A DNA stretch of 64,000 nucleotides, from assembly GCA_963693305.1 (NCBI GenBank), contig OY855906.1, positions 31,336,991 to 31,400,990 of the forward strand. Reading direction: 5' to 3'. Positions 22,189 to 38,614 of this stretch are shown piece after piece. Source of the DNA: Meandrina meandrites (Eukaryota; Cnidaria; Anthozoa; Scleractinia; Meandrinidae). A program made the translations under genes and the position numbers. The notes beneath the pieces were generated by a model, which did no database searches, was not told the DNA's origin, and saw only the letters and a program-made list of their open reading frames with translations. How positions within the stretch are numbered: the stretch's first letter is position 1; every line of letters begins with the position of its first letter.

Positions 22189-23236
22189 ATTCGTAACTTG
22201 TTAACTTTTGTTGTGTTTTTCATGATTTAACATTTTACAACTCATTCCACTTCCCAAAAGTCCCTTCCAATATGATTTTTTTATTATATTATTTTTCCCA
22301 TATGTTTCCAGGTTTCTTCATCCTTATCATTATCTTCTCGGTATTATTTTTCTCTCATGCTGGATTATTCATCTTGTGACTTTGTACCTTGTAGATTGAA
22401 GATAAACTTCTGGTCTACCTTTACTGTCAGAAATTTTTGCAAAATTAAGACTAAAACATTAAGAAATCCCTGTAAAATACTGCGTCCTATGGCCATCTAA
22501 ACAACTTATTAACATTTGTGTAGCTAAAATCAGGCACTGACAGTTGGTTTCTTTAATTGTTTTTTTTTTTTGCAATAAGTATTTGCTTTTCCCACTTGGA
22601 ATGCTTGTCTTGTACAATAAAATTGTGAATATCAAGTGACTTGGTTTTAAAACCCAGCTTTCCTTCTCTGAAGACTGGTATGTCACTAACTGAACCACCC
22701 AAATTATTCTTTTGACAGGATTTTTGTAGGGTTTAAGTTAATGAAAAAGCTCTTCAAATGGGCTGGTACGTTTCCAGGCAAAGATGTTCAAGTCATTCAG
22801 TGATTACCCTTCATTGGCTTGATAGCACTTTCAATGTTCTTTCCGAGAGAAATTTTTTGTAAGTCTTCAACAACCCTCAAATTCCTTTGAGAATCCCATC
22901 GGCAGAGCCACCTGTCCGTCTAAACTGGCAGGGCCTTTGCACAAGGAAAGGGGGGCTCTGGAGACGCATGCTTTGATTGGCTAGCTAGATCAAAGGAAAT
23001 TTAAGATGAAGCCAATTGAATCAGCCACATAGGGATTTTAGCATATGACGTACTGATCGCTACAGTAGTGTGTTGTTTACCTCCCATCCTCTCCCACAGG
23101 TATCACTCACCACCACTCCTGGAAATTCCAGTTCAGTTTCATACTTCCTCTCAAAATAAATTAAATAATATATCAATAAATTGACTGTGTTAAACGACAG
23201 TAGCACGTAGCAGTCTTGCGACTGACAAACCTGTGG

Positions 23237-23421
23237 CCCTCGAATTGGGATTTAGAAGTGTTGGTTTTTGTGGAAGGAGGAAAACCGGAGAAAAACCCTC
23301 TGACCAGGGATGACTCGAACCAACAACAAATTCAACCCACATATCATGCCGGGTCCCTGAATCAAACCCAGCCCACATTGGTGGGAAGTGAGTGCTCTCA
23401 CCACTGTGCTAGCCCTGCTCC
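23237..23421 (-). mobile_element. tRNA-derived SINE, second copy
   Basis: Same family as 15290-15480: minus-strand head GGGAGCAGGGCTAGCACAGT, then the GGGTTGAATTTGTTGTTGG and CTCCGGTTTTCC body blocks. Substitutions in box B (GGGTTTGATTC) and small deletions mark it as older. Confidence 0.75.
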
Positions 23422-26179
23422 CAGGAAACTTTGGCATTTGAATACCCCCCCCCCCCCCCCCCCCCCTTTTCCTGTCGGAATTTTCAATGAGCAGACCTTA
23501 CTTGGAGCGTGTATGGATTTATACCATGCCATAGAGAATACAGGCAATCAGAATACAGGAAAGCCATTGTATATTTGATGGTATTAACCCCAACCTTCCC
23601 ATTGTGTGCTGTGATCTTACTCCCGACAAAATTTGGTAAGTGTATTTTCTATGGCATGGTATAAAATAGTTATGTAACACTTTCTCGTGGTATACCATGA
23701 AATACCCACTTGTCACGATAAAATACAAGTGACTCCGATATTCCACAGTATACCACTTGAAAACGTTGCATAACGAGTATATTTCTTGGAACTGCATGAT
23801 CAGAAAAAATGAATACACAGTTAGCAAGTACAGACAAAATGTTCTCTTCTCTCAATTCCTACAATGTATTTACAGCATTGCAAATTGAAATGAACTTACA
23901 GGATCTAATATGAACAACTACAACCCTTTACATTTAATTTATTAATGCCTGTCTTTTACAAAAACACACAACCTACGTGAATAGTCAATTAAAATTGATA
24001 ATTAAAAATAAATTGCAAGATATCACCATTGCATTGTCTGAATCCTTTCAGCCACTGGAGAGACTAATGTTAATATTCACGACAACCCTTTTGCAGATTA
24101 GGGTCTCTCTATTTTGTTTCCATCGACAATGGTCTGTTTTAATGGGCCTGACTTGGTTTAGCCTGTTCTGCGCAATCTTTCTTTCCCCAAGAGAAAGGGC
24201 TGCGTGATTACAAAATAATGCACTGAGTTGATTTCATAGTAAATGGTTTGAACGAACTACTGAATTGATTTCATTGCAAGCTGTGCTTGAAATTGGACCA
24301 TTTTTGAAGTTGTTTTTTGAATTACACTGCACCTCTGTGAGGCCTTGCAGCATTCTAACACCGACATTTTCCGTATCAAACATTTTGTTATGTTTCTTAT
24401 GGGAATATTGTTTGGTACCAAGCATATCAAGGTGAAGACTAGTGACTTCATTTCACACGTGAAACAATGTCTAACAGTTACTGCGTAATTGTCAAACTAA
24501 ACGAGAAAACAATCGGTGTCAAAAAGTATCTAAAAGTGCAAATAACTATTTTACGGGTTTAGTAAAACGACTCTCATTCCCTCCAGTAGATGGTGATATT
24601 TTTTTGTACAAGTTTGTAGTTGACTGATCAAAATTGACTTTCTCCAAATGGTATCCATATTGTCAACAGACGTGATGAGAATAAAAAATAATCAATTTAG
24701 CGGAGAATTAATGTCTTGATCTACTACCAGATTCTGTGGAGTAAATGTCAAAAAACATGATCCACAAGCAAGGTGAATTATCTTGTATGACTTTCATTTT
24801 GTGTAACATAGTGCACGTAAATTAAATCATATATGTGAACCGCTGTGTTTGAGTAAGCTATACATACAGCATTACGAGGTAATGAAGAAAACCTATGCCA
24901 CAACATAATATGGGATTAATTTTTTTGTCACGTACAAAATTATCCTCACAGCAAATAGCAAAATAAAAATTTTCAAAGATAGCTGAACACCAAACAAGTG
25001 ATGATATGTCAATATGTAACAAGAATTAATTATAGTTAAGTCTTTTCCTATGGGCACCTCCCTAATACAGGTAGTTGACTAGGTCCAAATGAGATGAAAA
25101 TTCATATAAACTTCACCTCCGTAATGCAGGCACTCTTCCCTGTTCCTGGTGTCTGTGTTAAAAGAGGTTCAACTGAAAACTATTTGAAACTAAATCACTT
25201 CAATCTAAGTAAATGGTTTCAATATTGCATAGTTCTAGGAAATATCCACACCCACCTCAAGAAAGGTCACTGGAACTCTGAAGGAAAGAAGGGTTCTAGA
25301 GCCCAAAATTTTCAAAAGAAAGTGTGAAACCAAACTGGAATTTTAGAGGGGTGCAAACCAAAACAATCTGGGGGAGGGGGGGAGGGGGGTATGGATTAAC
25401 TAACCAGTGAGAGCAGCCATTTTATTTCTGTTTTATTTTCAGTGGCTTGAAATGACAGCTACAAATCCTCCCCCTCCCCTAATCCCTCTGGAATTTCCAG
25501 TTTAGCTTCATACTTTCCTAATAAAGTTTTGGCCCCTCCCCTCCCCACCCCACTGGAATTTCAAATGACCCCTTGCAGGGTGGGTATGAATATACTCTGT
25601 AACCACACAATTCAGGTTATTTCCAGGCAGGGTTACGAGTGGTGAAGTCTTCACAAGCAGTTGACTTAAAAAAGGGCAAGACAAATTCATGTGGGAACAT
25701 GTTTAGTTTTCAAGGGATCTCACAACTGTGGGACAACAGGTACTCTAAAATTTGCATAACTCATTTGCATTAACGGACTTACAACCCGATTGCATTTGTG
25801 TGCGATACCACAGGTATCCCACACAAAAAAATTAAACTAGTGCAATAATGCTAAAGGTGAAATGACCAGAGGAAGTGGGGAACAGGGGCGGAGGGGGAGG
25901 GGTACTCCCATGCATGCCAGGTGTTTAGACTTGCTAGGCCTGGTGGTGACACTGGTTTGCCTTGTAAGTCAGTGACAGAAATACATTTTCTGTTGAAACA
26001 GAATTGCAATATTTTGGCATTTTTTCATGGACAGTTTTGCATCAGAAACTAGAAGCGTGTATGGGTATGAATTTGGCTTGAGATAGGGATTTTAGATCTC
26101 AAATGGAATAGGCATTTGTAGACCAAAGTAGAGTACCTCTCCCCCTTCACCCCAACTTCGAGGTTTGTGTAAAAAGTTA

Positions 26180-26448
26180 CAGTCAAAATACTCAGTGCCT
26201 GCCATCTAGTATTGGATAAAGTAATTTTAGTTTCAAACATTCAAACTTAATTTGAATGTTGTAAGTCATCCAGCCATGCACGTCAAAAATAGAGCAATTT
26301 AACTGGTTTGTTTTTGATGTTTTCATGTTGTTCATGGTTGGATGATTAACAATTCAAATTAAATTTGAATGCTTGATTGCCATTGCCATTCACCAATAAT
26401 CAAAATTACTATTGAGGACTAGGTGGAATTCACTGAGTATTTTGACTG
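26180..26448. mobile_element. Tc1/mariner-type MITE
   Basis: Ends CAGTCAAAATACTCAGTG and CACTGAGTATTTTGACTG are perfect complements, each flanked by TA. Further inward the arms carry mirrored TTGAATGTT / AATTCAAATT blocks. No coding capacity. Confidence 0.75.
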
Positions 26449-28148
26449 TAACAAATAAATTTACCATCGTGTAAGATAATTAAACTCCTTGTGTATATTT
26501 AAAATCATATCAATTGACACCTCATTACATTATGAATAAACCCTAAAACCGTATTTATGCAAAGGTATGAGAGAGTGGATAAAAATATTAAAATGTGCAT
26601 GTATGTACAAAAAGATATAAATATCAAGAGATACATTACTTAATTACCCTGACAGCAACTAATTCTGGATAAAACGTTTCACACCTGATTACCACATATG
26701 ATCCAATATATTATTAATAATATTATTTCTGTTTTGTGTTATTCTAATGCCTCAGAAGAAAGAGGTAAAGTACATGAGTGTAATTGAAATAATAAAATAG
26801 AATCATTTCAATTACTGTGCAATTACCATACCTAGGGCCAACAAAGACCCAATCCGATTACAGAATGGAAACCAAAAGCATTCCAACTTTGGTCAGTTGA
26901 GCCAATCAGTGTTGACGACAATACAATGCCACCTTGACATGCTTAAGTTGGAATACTTTGCTTTTTTCCTGCATTGTGATTGGTGAATACTTCCTCATTG
27001 GCCGCCAGGTAAGAGTAGTCGCACAGTGACAATTTCATCGTCTTACAAAGACTAAAAGAGAGTTAAACTTATCAAAATGTTTTCTCTTTTTACCTTTTAA
27101 CCTAAAATATAGGAATGTATTGAAGAAATACTTTTAGTAGTGGTCTTAAACAAAAGACAGTGCCAAGAAAACCAGCCCTGTCTTAGCAATCCCCATGGCA
27201 ACACTTATGAGTGACAGTTCTTGATTCAATAGGCTCAATGCTTTTGTGGGCTAATCACCATGACGATATGCCATAAATCTTGGGAGCATCACTCATAAAA
27301 CTACTGGCCTAGTTCACCATAAAAATACATATTTGTTTCCACAGCTTTATGAGCAAAGAAATATTTAAAGTGACCTAAAAGCACACCTTTGATCTGAGGT
27401 TAAGCTGTCAATGACCTTAATTACATCATGTATGCCCCATTGAAACTTGCTCACCACTACTAAACCTGTTACAGGCAGGTCCCTAATTATCCAAGTGACA
27501 CAGTCATAGGGTGTAGTGAAATGTACATGAAATACTCCTGCCTCCAGAATTGAAGACAAGTTCATCTCTAAGAAAAAAAAAGTCAAACTAATTCTGGTTG
27601 CAATCCTTGTTGCTTAGAGCAGTTAATTCAGTGAAACTTTGTTATGGGACAAAGCAATCTGCAAGGCTGTTGCTGGGAGAAATTTATATTTTTCAATTCC
27701 GTCCCTGGACATCCATTAGCTCACGGTATAAAGATATGAGAGAAGGTGAATTTGGGTCAGAGCATGAAGCACGAGGAAAGATGGAGTGTTCATGTTCCCC
27801 TTCTTGCTTCCCTTGCTATGCCTACTATACAGGCTCGTAATCCAATATTATTTTCAATTGGTTCCGCCAAGAAACACATTAATTTACTATCATACCAAAA
27901 GTGCATGACAACCTTAAAGAATTTCATTTACAACACCTTTAGCAGTGGCCTGGTGGGGAAAGTTCTCCCCTTCTTACACTTGAGACACTGCTAACCAGTA
28001 GCATTTAAATAACATTTTCTTAACACTACATGTGTACATACTAGTAAAAACATGTTAAGTTAACAAACATCTTTAGTCCCAGACTTGTGCTCAACTGTTT
28101 TCCCTCCCTTTTTTTTTTATGTCAGCGTTACTGTCGCACTACCTGTAT

Positions 28149-32275
<4,127 letters not shown>

Positions 32276-33021
32276 GATTGCAATGGCGTTCTTGCCAACC
32301 GTAGCGCTGCAGGGGGTCATGGGGGGTCACACTACGCATGCCTGTTTTATGTGTGTCTCTGTAAAAATACGTCATCAATGACGTCAAACCGTGACCTCCA
32401 TCTTGCCTGCAGCTGTAGCTTGCAGCTTGCAGGACGTCATGTACGGATTTAACTATTTAAAGTTTAACCTTTTAAGAATGTCAAGTTGATGACAGATAAA
32501 TAGTCGAGATTCCTAACTTTGTAAAATATCATTACGATGGAAAACGCACCATGCCATAGCCGACTTTCAAAGCATCACTATACCTAACTTTTCTTTCATT
32601 TGCGAGCAAGCGCGATTAAGCAGTAGGAATTTCAGTTCACCACGTTGTAAGTCAGGGGTGCCCCCGGAGTCGGAGGGCCAGTATCGAGAGAAATAAAATA
32701 TTGTTATTTGCAAGGAGTTTAGTTATTTAACCTCGGGTTGAGTGAGGGGGCAAGAAGGAGCCCTCCCCAGGGGTGTTTTGATTACAACCGGATCCTCTAA
32801 ATGTAGAAGATCTAATCAGCTGTAACAAAATAGTAAACGAAGAAAAGCAAGGCTGATTGAACAGTTGGGAACTATATATATTTTGTTTTGATTACACCCT
32901 TTCATACTTGTTGTAAATTCTCCCACGGATTTACCCTGGGTGCTTCGCCGCTCTTAAAAAAAACCCTCTGGCACCCAGGGTACCACGGATTTTGATCGAC
33001 TGGGAAAACGTAAACAAATAG

Positions 33022-33062
33022 AAACTCATAAGGAGTTGTTCACCCCTTATGGGTTTCTGTGT
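33022..33062. repeat. Short hairpin related to MITE at 2259
   Basis: TAGAAACTCATAAGGAGTTG and CCCCTTATGGGTTTCTG are the two ends of the 2259-2632 MITE family placed almost back to back, so the interior has been lost. Confidence 0.65.
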
Positions 33063-33130
33063 CAAATGAATCACATTGATTAGATTTGATCAGCAATTTC
33101 TCTGCAAGATTACTACTTCCGAAGTCTGGC

Positions 33131-33181
33131 TAGTCTCCCTTGCAGCCGTTTTTAGTGTCGTCACGCATGCGAGGGAGACTT
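33131..33181. mobile_element. 51-bp deleted TAG...CTA element
   Basis: It starts TAGTCTCCCTTGCAGCCGTT, as the 114-bp element at 46562 does, and ends GAGGGAGACTT. The exact 9-bp duplication AAGTCTGGC flanks it (33122-33130, 33182-33190). The right arm is mostly deleted. Confidence 0.75.
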
Positions 33182-33564
33182 AAGTCTGGCCTACCACATC
33201 AAACAAGTGTTTCGCACCATCTTTGTCTCCTTGCAAACTATCAATCGATATGAAAGTGATAAATGATCATCGCAGTGAATTTCTAATCAGTTCCAATAAT
33301 ATATTAATTAGTTTGCGAAATAATCAGTTAGACCCGCCACGTTGGCACGACTTGATGAACGTGCGTGACAAATGACTTCACTTTCCAGCCCCTGAATTTT
33401 CCGGGGTCGTGAAGAGGTCGTGAATGAGTGGGTGATATGTTGACCTCCCTCTTAATAATACTTTCAATACAGCGGCTCGATCGTGCGTAAAAACCATTCG
33501 ATTTCTTGAGAACCTAACGGAAGGCGTTTGACATTCAGGCTACTTTGTAGGTTAAAGATTCAAC

Positions 33565-34143
33565 ATGGAGATCTTAACGAAAAAGCTGGTAGTTGTAGGT
33601 GATGGTGCCTGTGGGAAAACCTGCCTTTTCTACGTGTTTTGTACAGACGAATTCCCTTTATTTGACAATCCCACACTTAACGAGGTGCGTCGTGTTGCAG
33701 TTGATGGCAAGTTAGTGGATCTTGCACTATGGGAAACAAAGGGAGAAGAAATTTACGACCGCGCACGACCTCTAGCCTTTCCCGGCACGGACGTTATTCT
33801 GATGTGCTTCTCCATTGATAACCCCGACAGTTTAAAGAACGTCACCGAAAAATGGACGCCGGAAGTAAGACATTTCTGCCCGAATGTACCTATCATTTTG
33901 GTTGGTAGCAAGAAAGATCTGAGAAATGACGAGCACGTAAAGAAAGAGTTATCCAATCTGAAACAAGAGCCTGTTAAAAGCGAAGAAGGATATTTAGTTT
34001 GTGAAATGATCAGTGCCTATGCTTACATGGAATGTTCCGCTAAAACAAAAGAGGGAGTTAGAGAGCTATTTGAAACGGCTGCAAGAGCTGCAATTAATAC
34101 AAAGAAAAGGTCGGGCAGTAAAAGAAAATGCAAACTATTGTAA
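33565..34143 (+). CDS. RhoA-like GTPase with eroded motifs
   Basis: A single-exon coding frame of 192 residues clearly of the RhoA/B/C type. G1 is intact (GDGACGKTC, about 12-20). The switch I region is two residues shorter than in copy 2 and reads [16 protein letters not shown]3 is WETKGEE instead of WDTAGQE, so the Mg-binding Asp and the catalytic Gln are replaced. G4 is SKKD instead of NKKD. G5 ECSAKT and a C-terminal prenylation box (CKLL, preceded by basic residues) are retained. The open frame with selective loss of nucleotide-handling residues suggests a pseudo-GTPase with altered nucleotide binding, or a decaying duplicate. An AATAAATAAA polyadenylation signal follows at about 34252-34261. 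It is the first of a tandem pair. Confidence 0.85.
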   Translation: MEILTKKLVVVGDGACGKTCLFYVFCTDEFPLFDNPTLNEVRRVAVDGKLVDLALWETKGEEIYDRARPLAFPGTDVILMCFSIDNPDSLKNVTEKWTPEVRHFCPNVPIILVGSKKDLRNDEHVKKELSNLKQEPVKSEEGYLVCEMISAYAYMECSAKTKEGVRELFETAARAAINTKKRSGSKRKCKLL

Positions 34144-34554
34144 AATGTTTGACTTGCTTGGGGAAGTTTGCCTTACAGAAAAACAGAAAGGGAGAGCAAA
34201 TTGTCTCAGAAGAGATGTCACATCGTCTCACAATCAAATATTTTGTATAAATAATAAATAAAATACAAAAAAATTGGTCGTAATAGTTTCGGGTACATGT
34301 GCATCAGAAGGTCTCATCCGTCCAAGGTGAAAACGTCGTTATGTAAATTATGAGAAAAAGGCTTCAGTAAGACACCGGCGGAAGTGACATCACATTTGGG
34401 TCACAATGTCATGCTTGTCATGTCATTACACTTGTCACGCACACCAATACCTTTGATGAAAAAGCGAGTTCTAGATGGGCAAGAAAACATTTTAAAGGAG
34501 AGCTCATTTGTTTCGAGTATGTATAATCACAAAGTCTTCATTACACTTTGAGAC

Positions 34555-34710
34555 ACCTTTAGCGGACTCGGGGACTTGTTACGCTCAGCGCGGCTGTTTG
34601 CTGTGAAATGCGTCGCGGACGTCGCGGACGAATATATATCTGTGGCTATTTTTAGAAACACGTCCGTCCAATGAAAAGCTTCGTTACAAGCCGATATGTA
34701 AAGCAAGCAG
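34555..34710. repeat. Duplicated flank of Rho gene, copy a
   Basis: GGACTCGGGGACTTGTTACG to GTCCGTCCAATGAAAAGCTT... recurs at 36195-36345 at a similar position after the second Rho gene. This shows that the duplicated unit included 3' flank. An ATATATATC stretch sits inside. Confidence 0.75.
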
Positions 34711-34845
34711 TCATCAAGGATGCGTTACCTTCTAAACGATAAACAGTCAATTAAGTTAAAACACGACGAACTTCGTGGTATGATAAAAAAGTTTTCTTTC
34801 GTTTGATTTACCGGTGAAAATGTAATAAATTCTGCAGCGCAAAGG

Positions 34846-34856
34846 TTTATATATAG
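34846..34856 (+). promoter_or_regulatory. Possible TATA box of Rho copy 2
   Basis: TTTATATATAG lies about 200 bases before a good splice donor (AAAG|GTAAGT at about 35063). It would give a 5'-UTR exon that splices to the acceptor CTTGTAG at 35387, shortly before the ATG of copy 2. Only sequence pattern supports it. Confidence 0.35.
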
Positions 34857-35402
34857 CCGGCCCAGAATAAAATATGAATCGCCATTGGTTATTGTGTTTC
34901 GACCCATCAGAGCATAGAATGAGCCCACCGGGGGTTTTCCCTAGTGGTGTGAGGTCAATAGCCATTCTCGTCTGGTAGGATAAATTGAGGGAAGCCGATC
35001 AATTGTCAGTCATTTTCTGAGCTTCGTGGATTCTTGAAGAAAAGCTTTCTTGGTTTCGGAAAGGTAAGTTGAATTCAATTTAATAATTCAGTTGCCACAA
35101 ATTTAAACATTTCGAAATCAGTTTTGAAGAGTAGCGTAAAACTCGACTCTCCGCGGTCATTTTTAATCGAAAAGAAACTCAGTCAATTCTCGGTCGATGT
35201 TTCCGTTGGAAGATTAGAGTCAACGTTACTTCTGGGGGTAATCAGAAGTTTTTGAATTAAGTAATCCTTGCAAAAAAACGTTTCCCTTTGGTGTTTTATA
35301 TACATATACAGAGGAACTTAACGCATCAAAAAAAAAAACCTATGCAGGGTAAATTGATCATTTCAAAGTGCTTTTCCTCACCTTGTAGGTTGAACATTCA
35401 AC

Positions 35403-35987
35403 ATGGCAACATTGAGGAAAAAGCTGGTTATTGTTGGCGATGGTGCCTGTGGGAAAACCTGCCTTCTCTTTGTGTTCTCTAAAGATGAGTTCCCTGAATT
35501 CTACGCGCCCACAGTTTTCGAAAATTATGTGGCTGACATTGCAGTTGATGACAAGTTTGTAGAGCTTGCACTATGGGATACTGCCGGACAAGAAACTTAC
35601 GACCGCCTGCGACCTCTCTCCTATCCCGACACGGATGTTATTCTGATGTGCTTCTCCATTGATAACCCCGACAGTTGAGAGAACATCCCTGAAAAATGGA
35701 CGCCCGAAGTAAGACACTTCTGCCCGAACGTACCTATCATTTTAGTTGGTAACAAGAAAGATCTGAGAAATGACGAATACATAAAGAAAGAGTTATCCAA
35801 GCTGAAACAAGAGCCTGTTAAAAGCGAAGAAGGATCTTTAATTTGCGAAAGGATCAGTGCTGAGGCCTACATGGAATGTTCCGCTAAAACAAGAGAGGGA
35901 GTTAGAGAGGTGTTTGAAACGGCGGCGAGAGCTGCAATTAAGGCAAAGAAAAGACCGGGCAATAAAAGAAAATGCAAAATATTGTAA
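35403..35987 (+). pseudogene. RhoA-like GTPase broken by one stop codon
   Basis: From the ATG at 35403 to the stop at 35985 the frame has 194 codons and just one internal TGA (35676-35678), where copy 1 has a Leu codon (...NPDS*ENI). Everything else is canonical: GDGACGKTC, switch [13 protein letters not shown]3 DTAGQE, G4 NKKD, G5 ECSAKT and a C-terminal CKIL prenylation box after basic residues. There is no frameshift and no decay of other motifs, so inactivation is very recent, polymorphic, a sequencing error, or suppressed by readthrough. A 5'-UTR exon ending at about 35063 and an acceptor just before the ATG suggest the gene kept its own promoter structure. Translation from the first ATG alone would give 91 residues ending after switch II. 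Confidence 0.85.
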
Positions 35988-36194
35988 AATATTTATCTTG
36001 CTCGTGAAATTTTCCCATCTAAAAAACAGAAAAAGAGAGTAAGTTGTAACAAAAGAGACGCACATCGTTAAGCTCTATGACCAAATCAAAGTGAAATAAA
36101 AAAAAATAAAAACTGAAAAAAATACAAGAAACTGGTCGTAATAGTTCGATTACATTTTCATTAAAATGGCGGTTTTGATTTAGCGATTCGAAAA

Positions 36195-36345
36195 CGCACT
36201 TATTGGACTCGGAGACTTGTTACGATCAACGATCAAAAGGTAAGGGCTGTGAAATGCGTCTCCGGACAGGTTTATATCTGTTGTTATTTTTAGAACACAC
36301 GCCCGTCCAATGAAAAACTTCGTTATAAGCCGATATGTAAAAGAG
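36195..36345. repeat. Duplicated flank of Rho gene, copy b
   Basis: Matches 34555-34710 with small indels (GGACTCGGAGACTTGTTACG... CGTCCAATGAAAAACTTCG). No third Rho gene follows it. Confidence 0.75.
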
Positions 36346-36860
36346 GCTCTAAAATCACTTAGAGCGGAAACTATTCCATGTCTACGGAGATATGTTACAA
36401 TCATATCTTTGACGAAATGAAATAAAAATTAGTAAAAATACAAGAAATCGGTCGAAAAGGCTTTTTTCGACTCTTGACCGTGCGATATGTTCATTTCTCC
36501 CGTGTCGAGTCAAGACGGAAAACGAATTCTTCGGTCGGTTTGGTGATTTTGGTAAAACACTTACCATTTTCAGCATTTTATTCACAGGCGTTCGGTTAGT
36601 TGTGGGAGCAGAGCGAAAATTACATTCGATTCCCATGCCGAAGAGTATAAAAAAGTTTGCGGTTTTCTTCCCGTTTATCGAAGCATATACTATAGTGCAT
36701 ATTCGATAGATCCTTGGATCGATCGTACACCCAAACGGTTTCAAAGAATATTTGTAAAACTATTCAAAAGTATTTTTATATTTTTTATTTGCCAAAAAAA
36801 TGCCTAAAACGATACATAAAAAGAATATTAAAAAGAAAAACGAAGTAAAAGAAGTGGAAG

Positions 36861-36866
36861 AAAAAA
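36861..36866 (-). terminator. Pol III terminator of tRNA-Glu
   Basis: On the minus strand a run of six T begins 11 bases after the last tRNA base, the usual Pol III stop signal. Confidence 0.7.
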
Positions 36867-36876
36867 TAATACGTCG

Positions 36877-36948
36877 TTCCCACACCGGGAATCGAACCCG
36901 GGCCACGGCGGTGAGAGCGCCGGATCCTAACCACTAGACCATATGGGA
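36877..36948 (-). tRNA. tRNA-Glu (CTC)
   Basis: 72 nt on the minus strand with a complete cloverleaf. The acceptor stem TCCCATA pairs with TGTGGGA (one G-T pair) and the discriminator is A. The D arm contains TGGTCTAGTGGTTAGGA (box A). Anticodon stem CGGCG/CGCCG encloses the loop CTCTCAC, giving anticodon CTC. The T arm has GGTTCGA (box B). A T6 terminator follows, and no SINE body is attached, so it looks like a functional gene rather than a SINE head. Confidence 0.9.
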
Positions 36949-36949
36949 T

Positions 36950-38614
36950 TTGACACACTTCCAGGGGGAAAAATTAATTTACATATACCAATTGATTTTG
37001 CTTGTTTCCAGTCCCAATTACGGTAATGCCGTAGCTCGGCGCTCGCAATTTAGTCAACTGAGCTGCAAGGTTATGATGGACATGACTCTTTATGGCGAGA
37101 AAAAGAAAAGAAAAAAACTCGCCACCTTAGCCTCGTGTATGACATATCGTAAGTACCTTAGCCTCGTGTATGACATATCGTAAGTACTTATTTAACCCTT
37201 GAAAATGATATTACGAGTCAGTGTAACATGGTCCGATACCCCTTTATTTTCAATTGTACATTTTCATCTCTGCGTAATACTTTCTTTTGTGGAACTTGCT
37301 CTGCCGACTGTCACTAATCTGCTACGAATTCTCGTTCGGCGACGGTCGGTAGCTGGGTAAATCTTCGGGCTTCGCGATTAATGATCCGAACTTTTATTTT
37401 CCTGCAGTATCAACTTCTCCTTATCGCCAATCATGTCTTTTCAGTGTATCAACACAAATCAAGATATGCAGTTTGACGGGAAGATACACTGATGTCTAGC
37501 AAATTCTCCCAACTGGTACTGTAAGAAAAGTATGGTCATTTGTAAGGAGATTTTAATGTTGAAATCACGAGGGAAACGGGATCAAAATAAAGCAAATGAA
37601 GTGCACTGGATTACATGAAGTTTTATTGATGTGTCAGGCTTCGAATCACACACGTACGTGTTTAGCAAGGCTGTGAAAATAACTGTATAAATTAGTAATT
37701 CCTTTCACCAGTGTAGAACACAGAATTACGACCCTGCTTCGCAGCATGCAAGCCATTGTAATATTGTTGGTGGTTCTTATCCTCTTGACTATATGGCGCC
37801 GTTAACTCTCAATTAACCAGTTTCAACTATTTTTAGCAAAGCGTTTTAAATAAGAAATAGTGTTATTTTGTAGAATAAGTAGCCGAAAACTAAATTGCAA
37901 CATCGTAGATAGGCTTTACGCAAAAAAGGGTTGTTGAATTAAAAATGCAATGTAAGTACTTATAAGTACGTATACACTCTGAAAACATAAACGGTGGGGT
38001 ATCAAATACTTGCCGACGTTGCGACTTTCTTGAATACAATGTTCTTTTGTTCTCGACAGAAAACACGAAGCGGGAATGGTCTTAAATTGCTTGTTAAATA
38101 AGCGAATTCTCAATCACGCGAAACAACTTTCAACTATTCCAATTGGCACTAGTGCTATAAAGGAAAAAGGCAAGAGGGAAAATTTCAATGGCTTTCTTTT
38201 CCAACGCATTCTCCTATTAAAAAAGAAAGCAAATTTTTCCACTGTTTATGAGTGGTATTGTTTTCTTTGTGGCTCTTGCGGAAATTACAGACGACGAAAC
38301 TGGGCAAGTGTAATTCTAAATAAATATACAACAATTAGCATGTTATGTTTTTGTTTTTAATTTAGTTGCAATATACAAGGAATCGTCGCCAAAAGCCATC
38401 AAAATGCAACAAATCTTATGTACAGTTCTGACAGTTTTCTGAAAACAATACGGGAACAACTGCACGAGCGCTTGAGAAAGACGCAGCTATTGTTACTTTA
38501 ATTTACCAAACTATTAAATAACACTCGCTAAAACTCAGCGACAAATTTAGTTTTTGTCTCATATCATAGCGGGCTTTGTGTCCGCTACAGTAAAACGCTG
38601 ACATAAGTAGCTAA
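36950..38614. other. tRNA to BH3-gene intergenic region
   Basis: No coding exon is recognised. A 31-bp direct repeat (CCTTAGCCTCGTGTATGACA...) occurs twice at 37124-37184. The rest is AT-rich and featureless to my reading. Confidence 0.45.
37124..37184. repeat. 31-bp tandem duplication
   Basis: Two adjacent copies of a 31-bp unit starting ACCTTAGCCTCGTGTATGAC differ little or not at all. Confidence 0.8.

Larger units (their letters stand above)
22200..28148. other. Convergent DDOST-FoxJ intergenic region
   Basis: No coding exon is recognised. The region holds a SINE (23237-23421), a C-run at about 23444-23466, an inverted pair around 23518-23670 (ATACCATGCCATAGA and complement) and a Tc1/mariner-type MITE (26180-26448). 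The end nearest 28148 probably contains the FoxJ 3' UTR, but I found no convincing minus-strand AATAAA close by. Confidence 0.5.
32330..33564. other. FoxJ-Rho intergenic region
   Basis: The FoxJ promoter and the first Rho gene's 5' flank share this space, since the genes are divergent. It contains two short transposon relics (33022-33062, 33131-33181). TTTGTAG at 33544-33550 just before the Rho ATG looks like a splice acceptor, so a 5'-UTR exon is probably present upstream; I could not place it. Confidence 0.45.
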
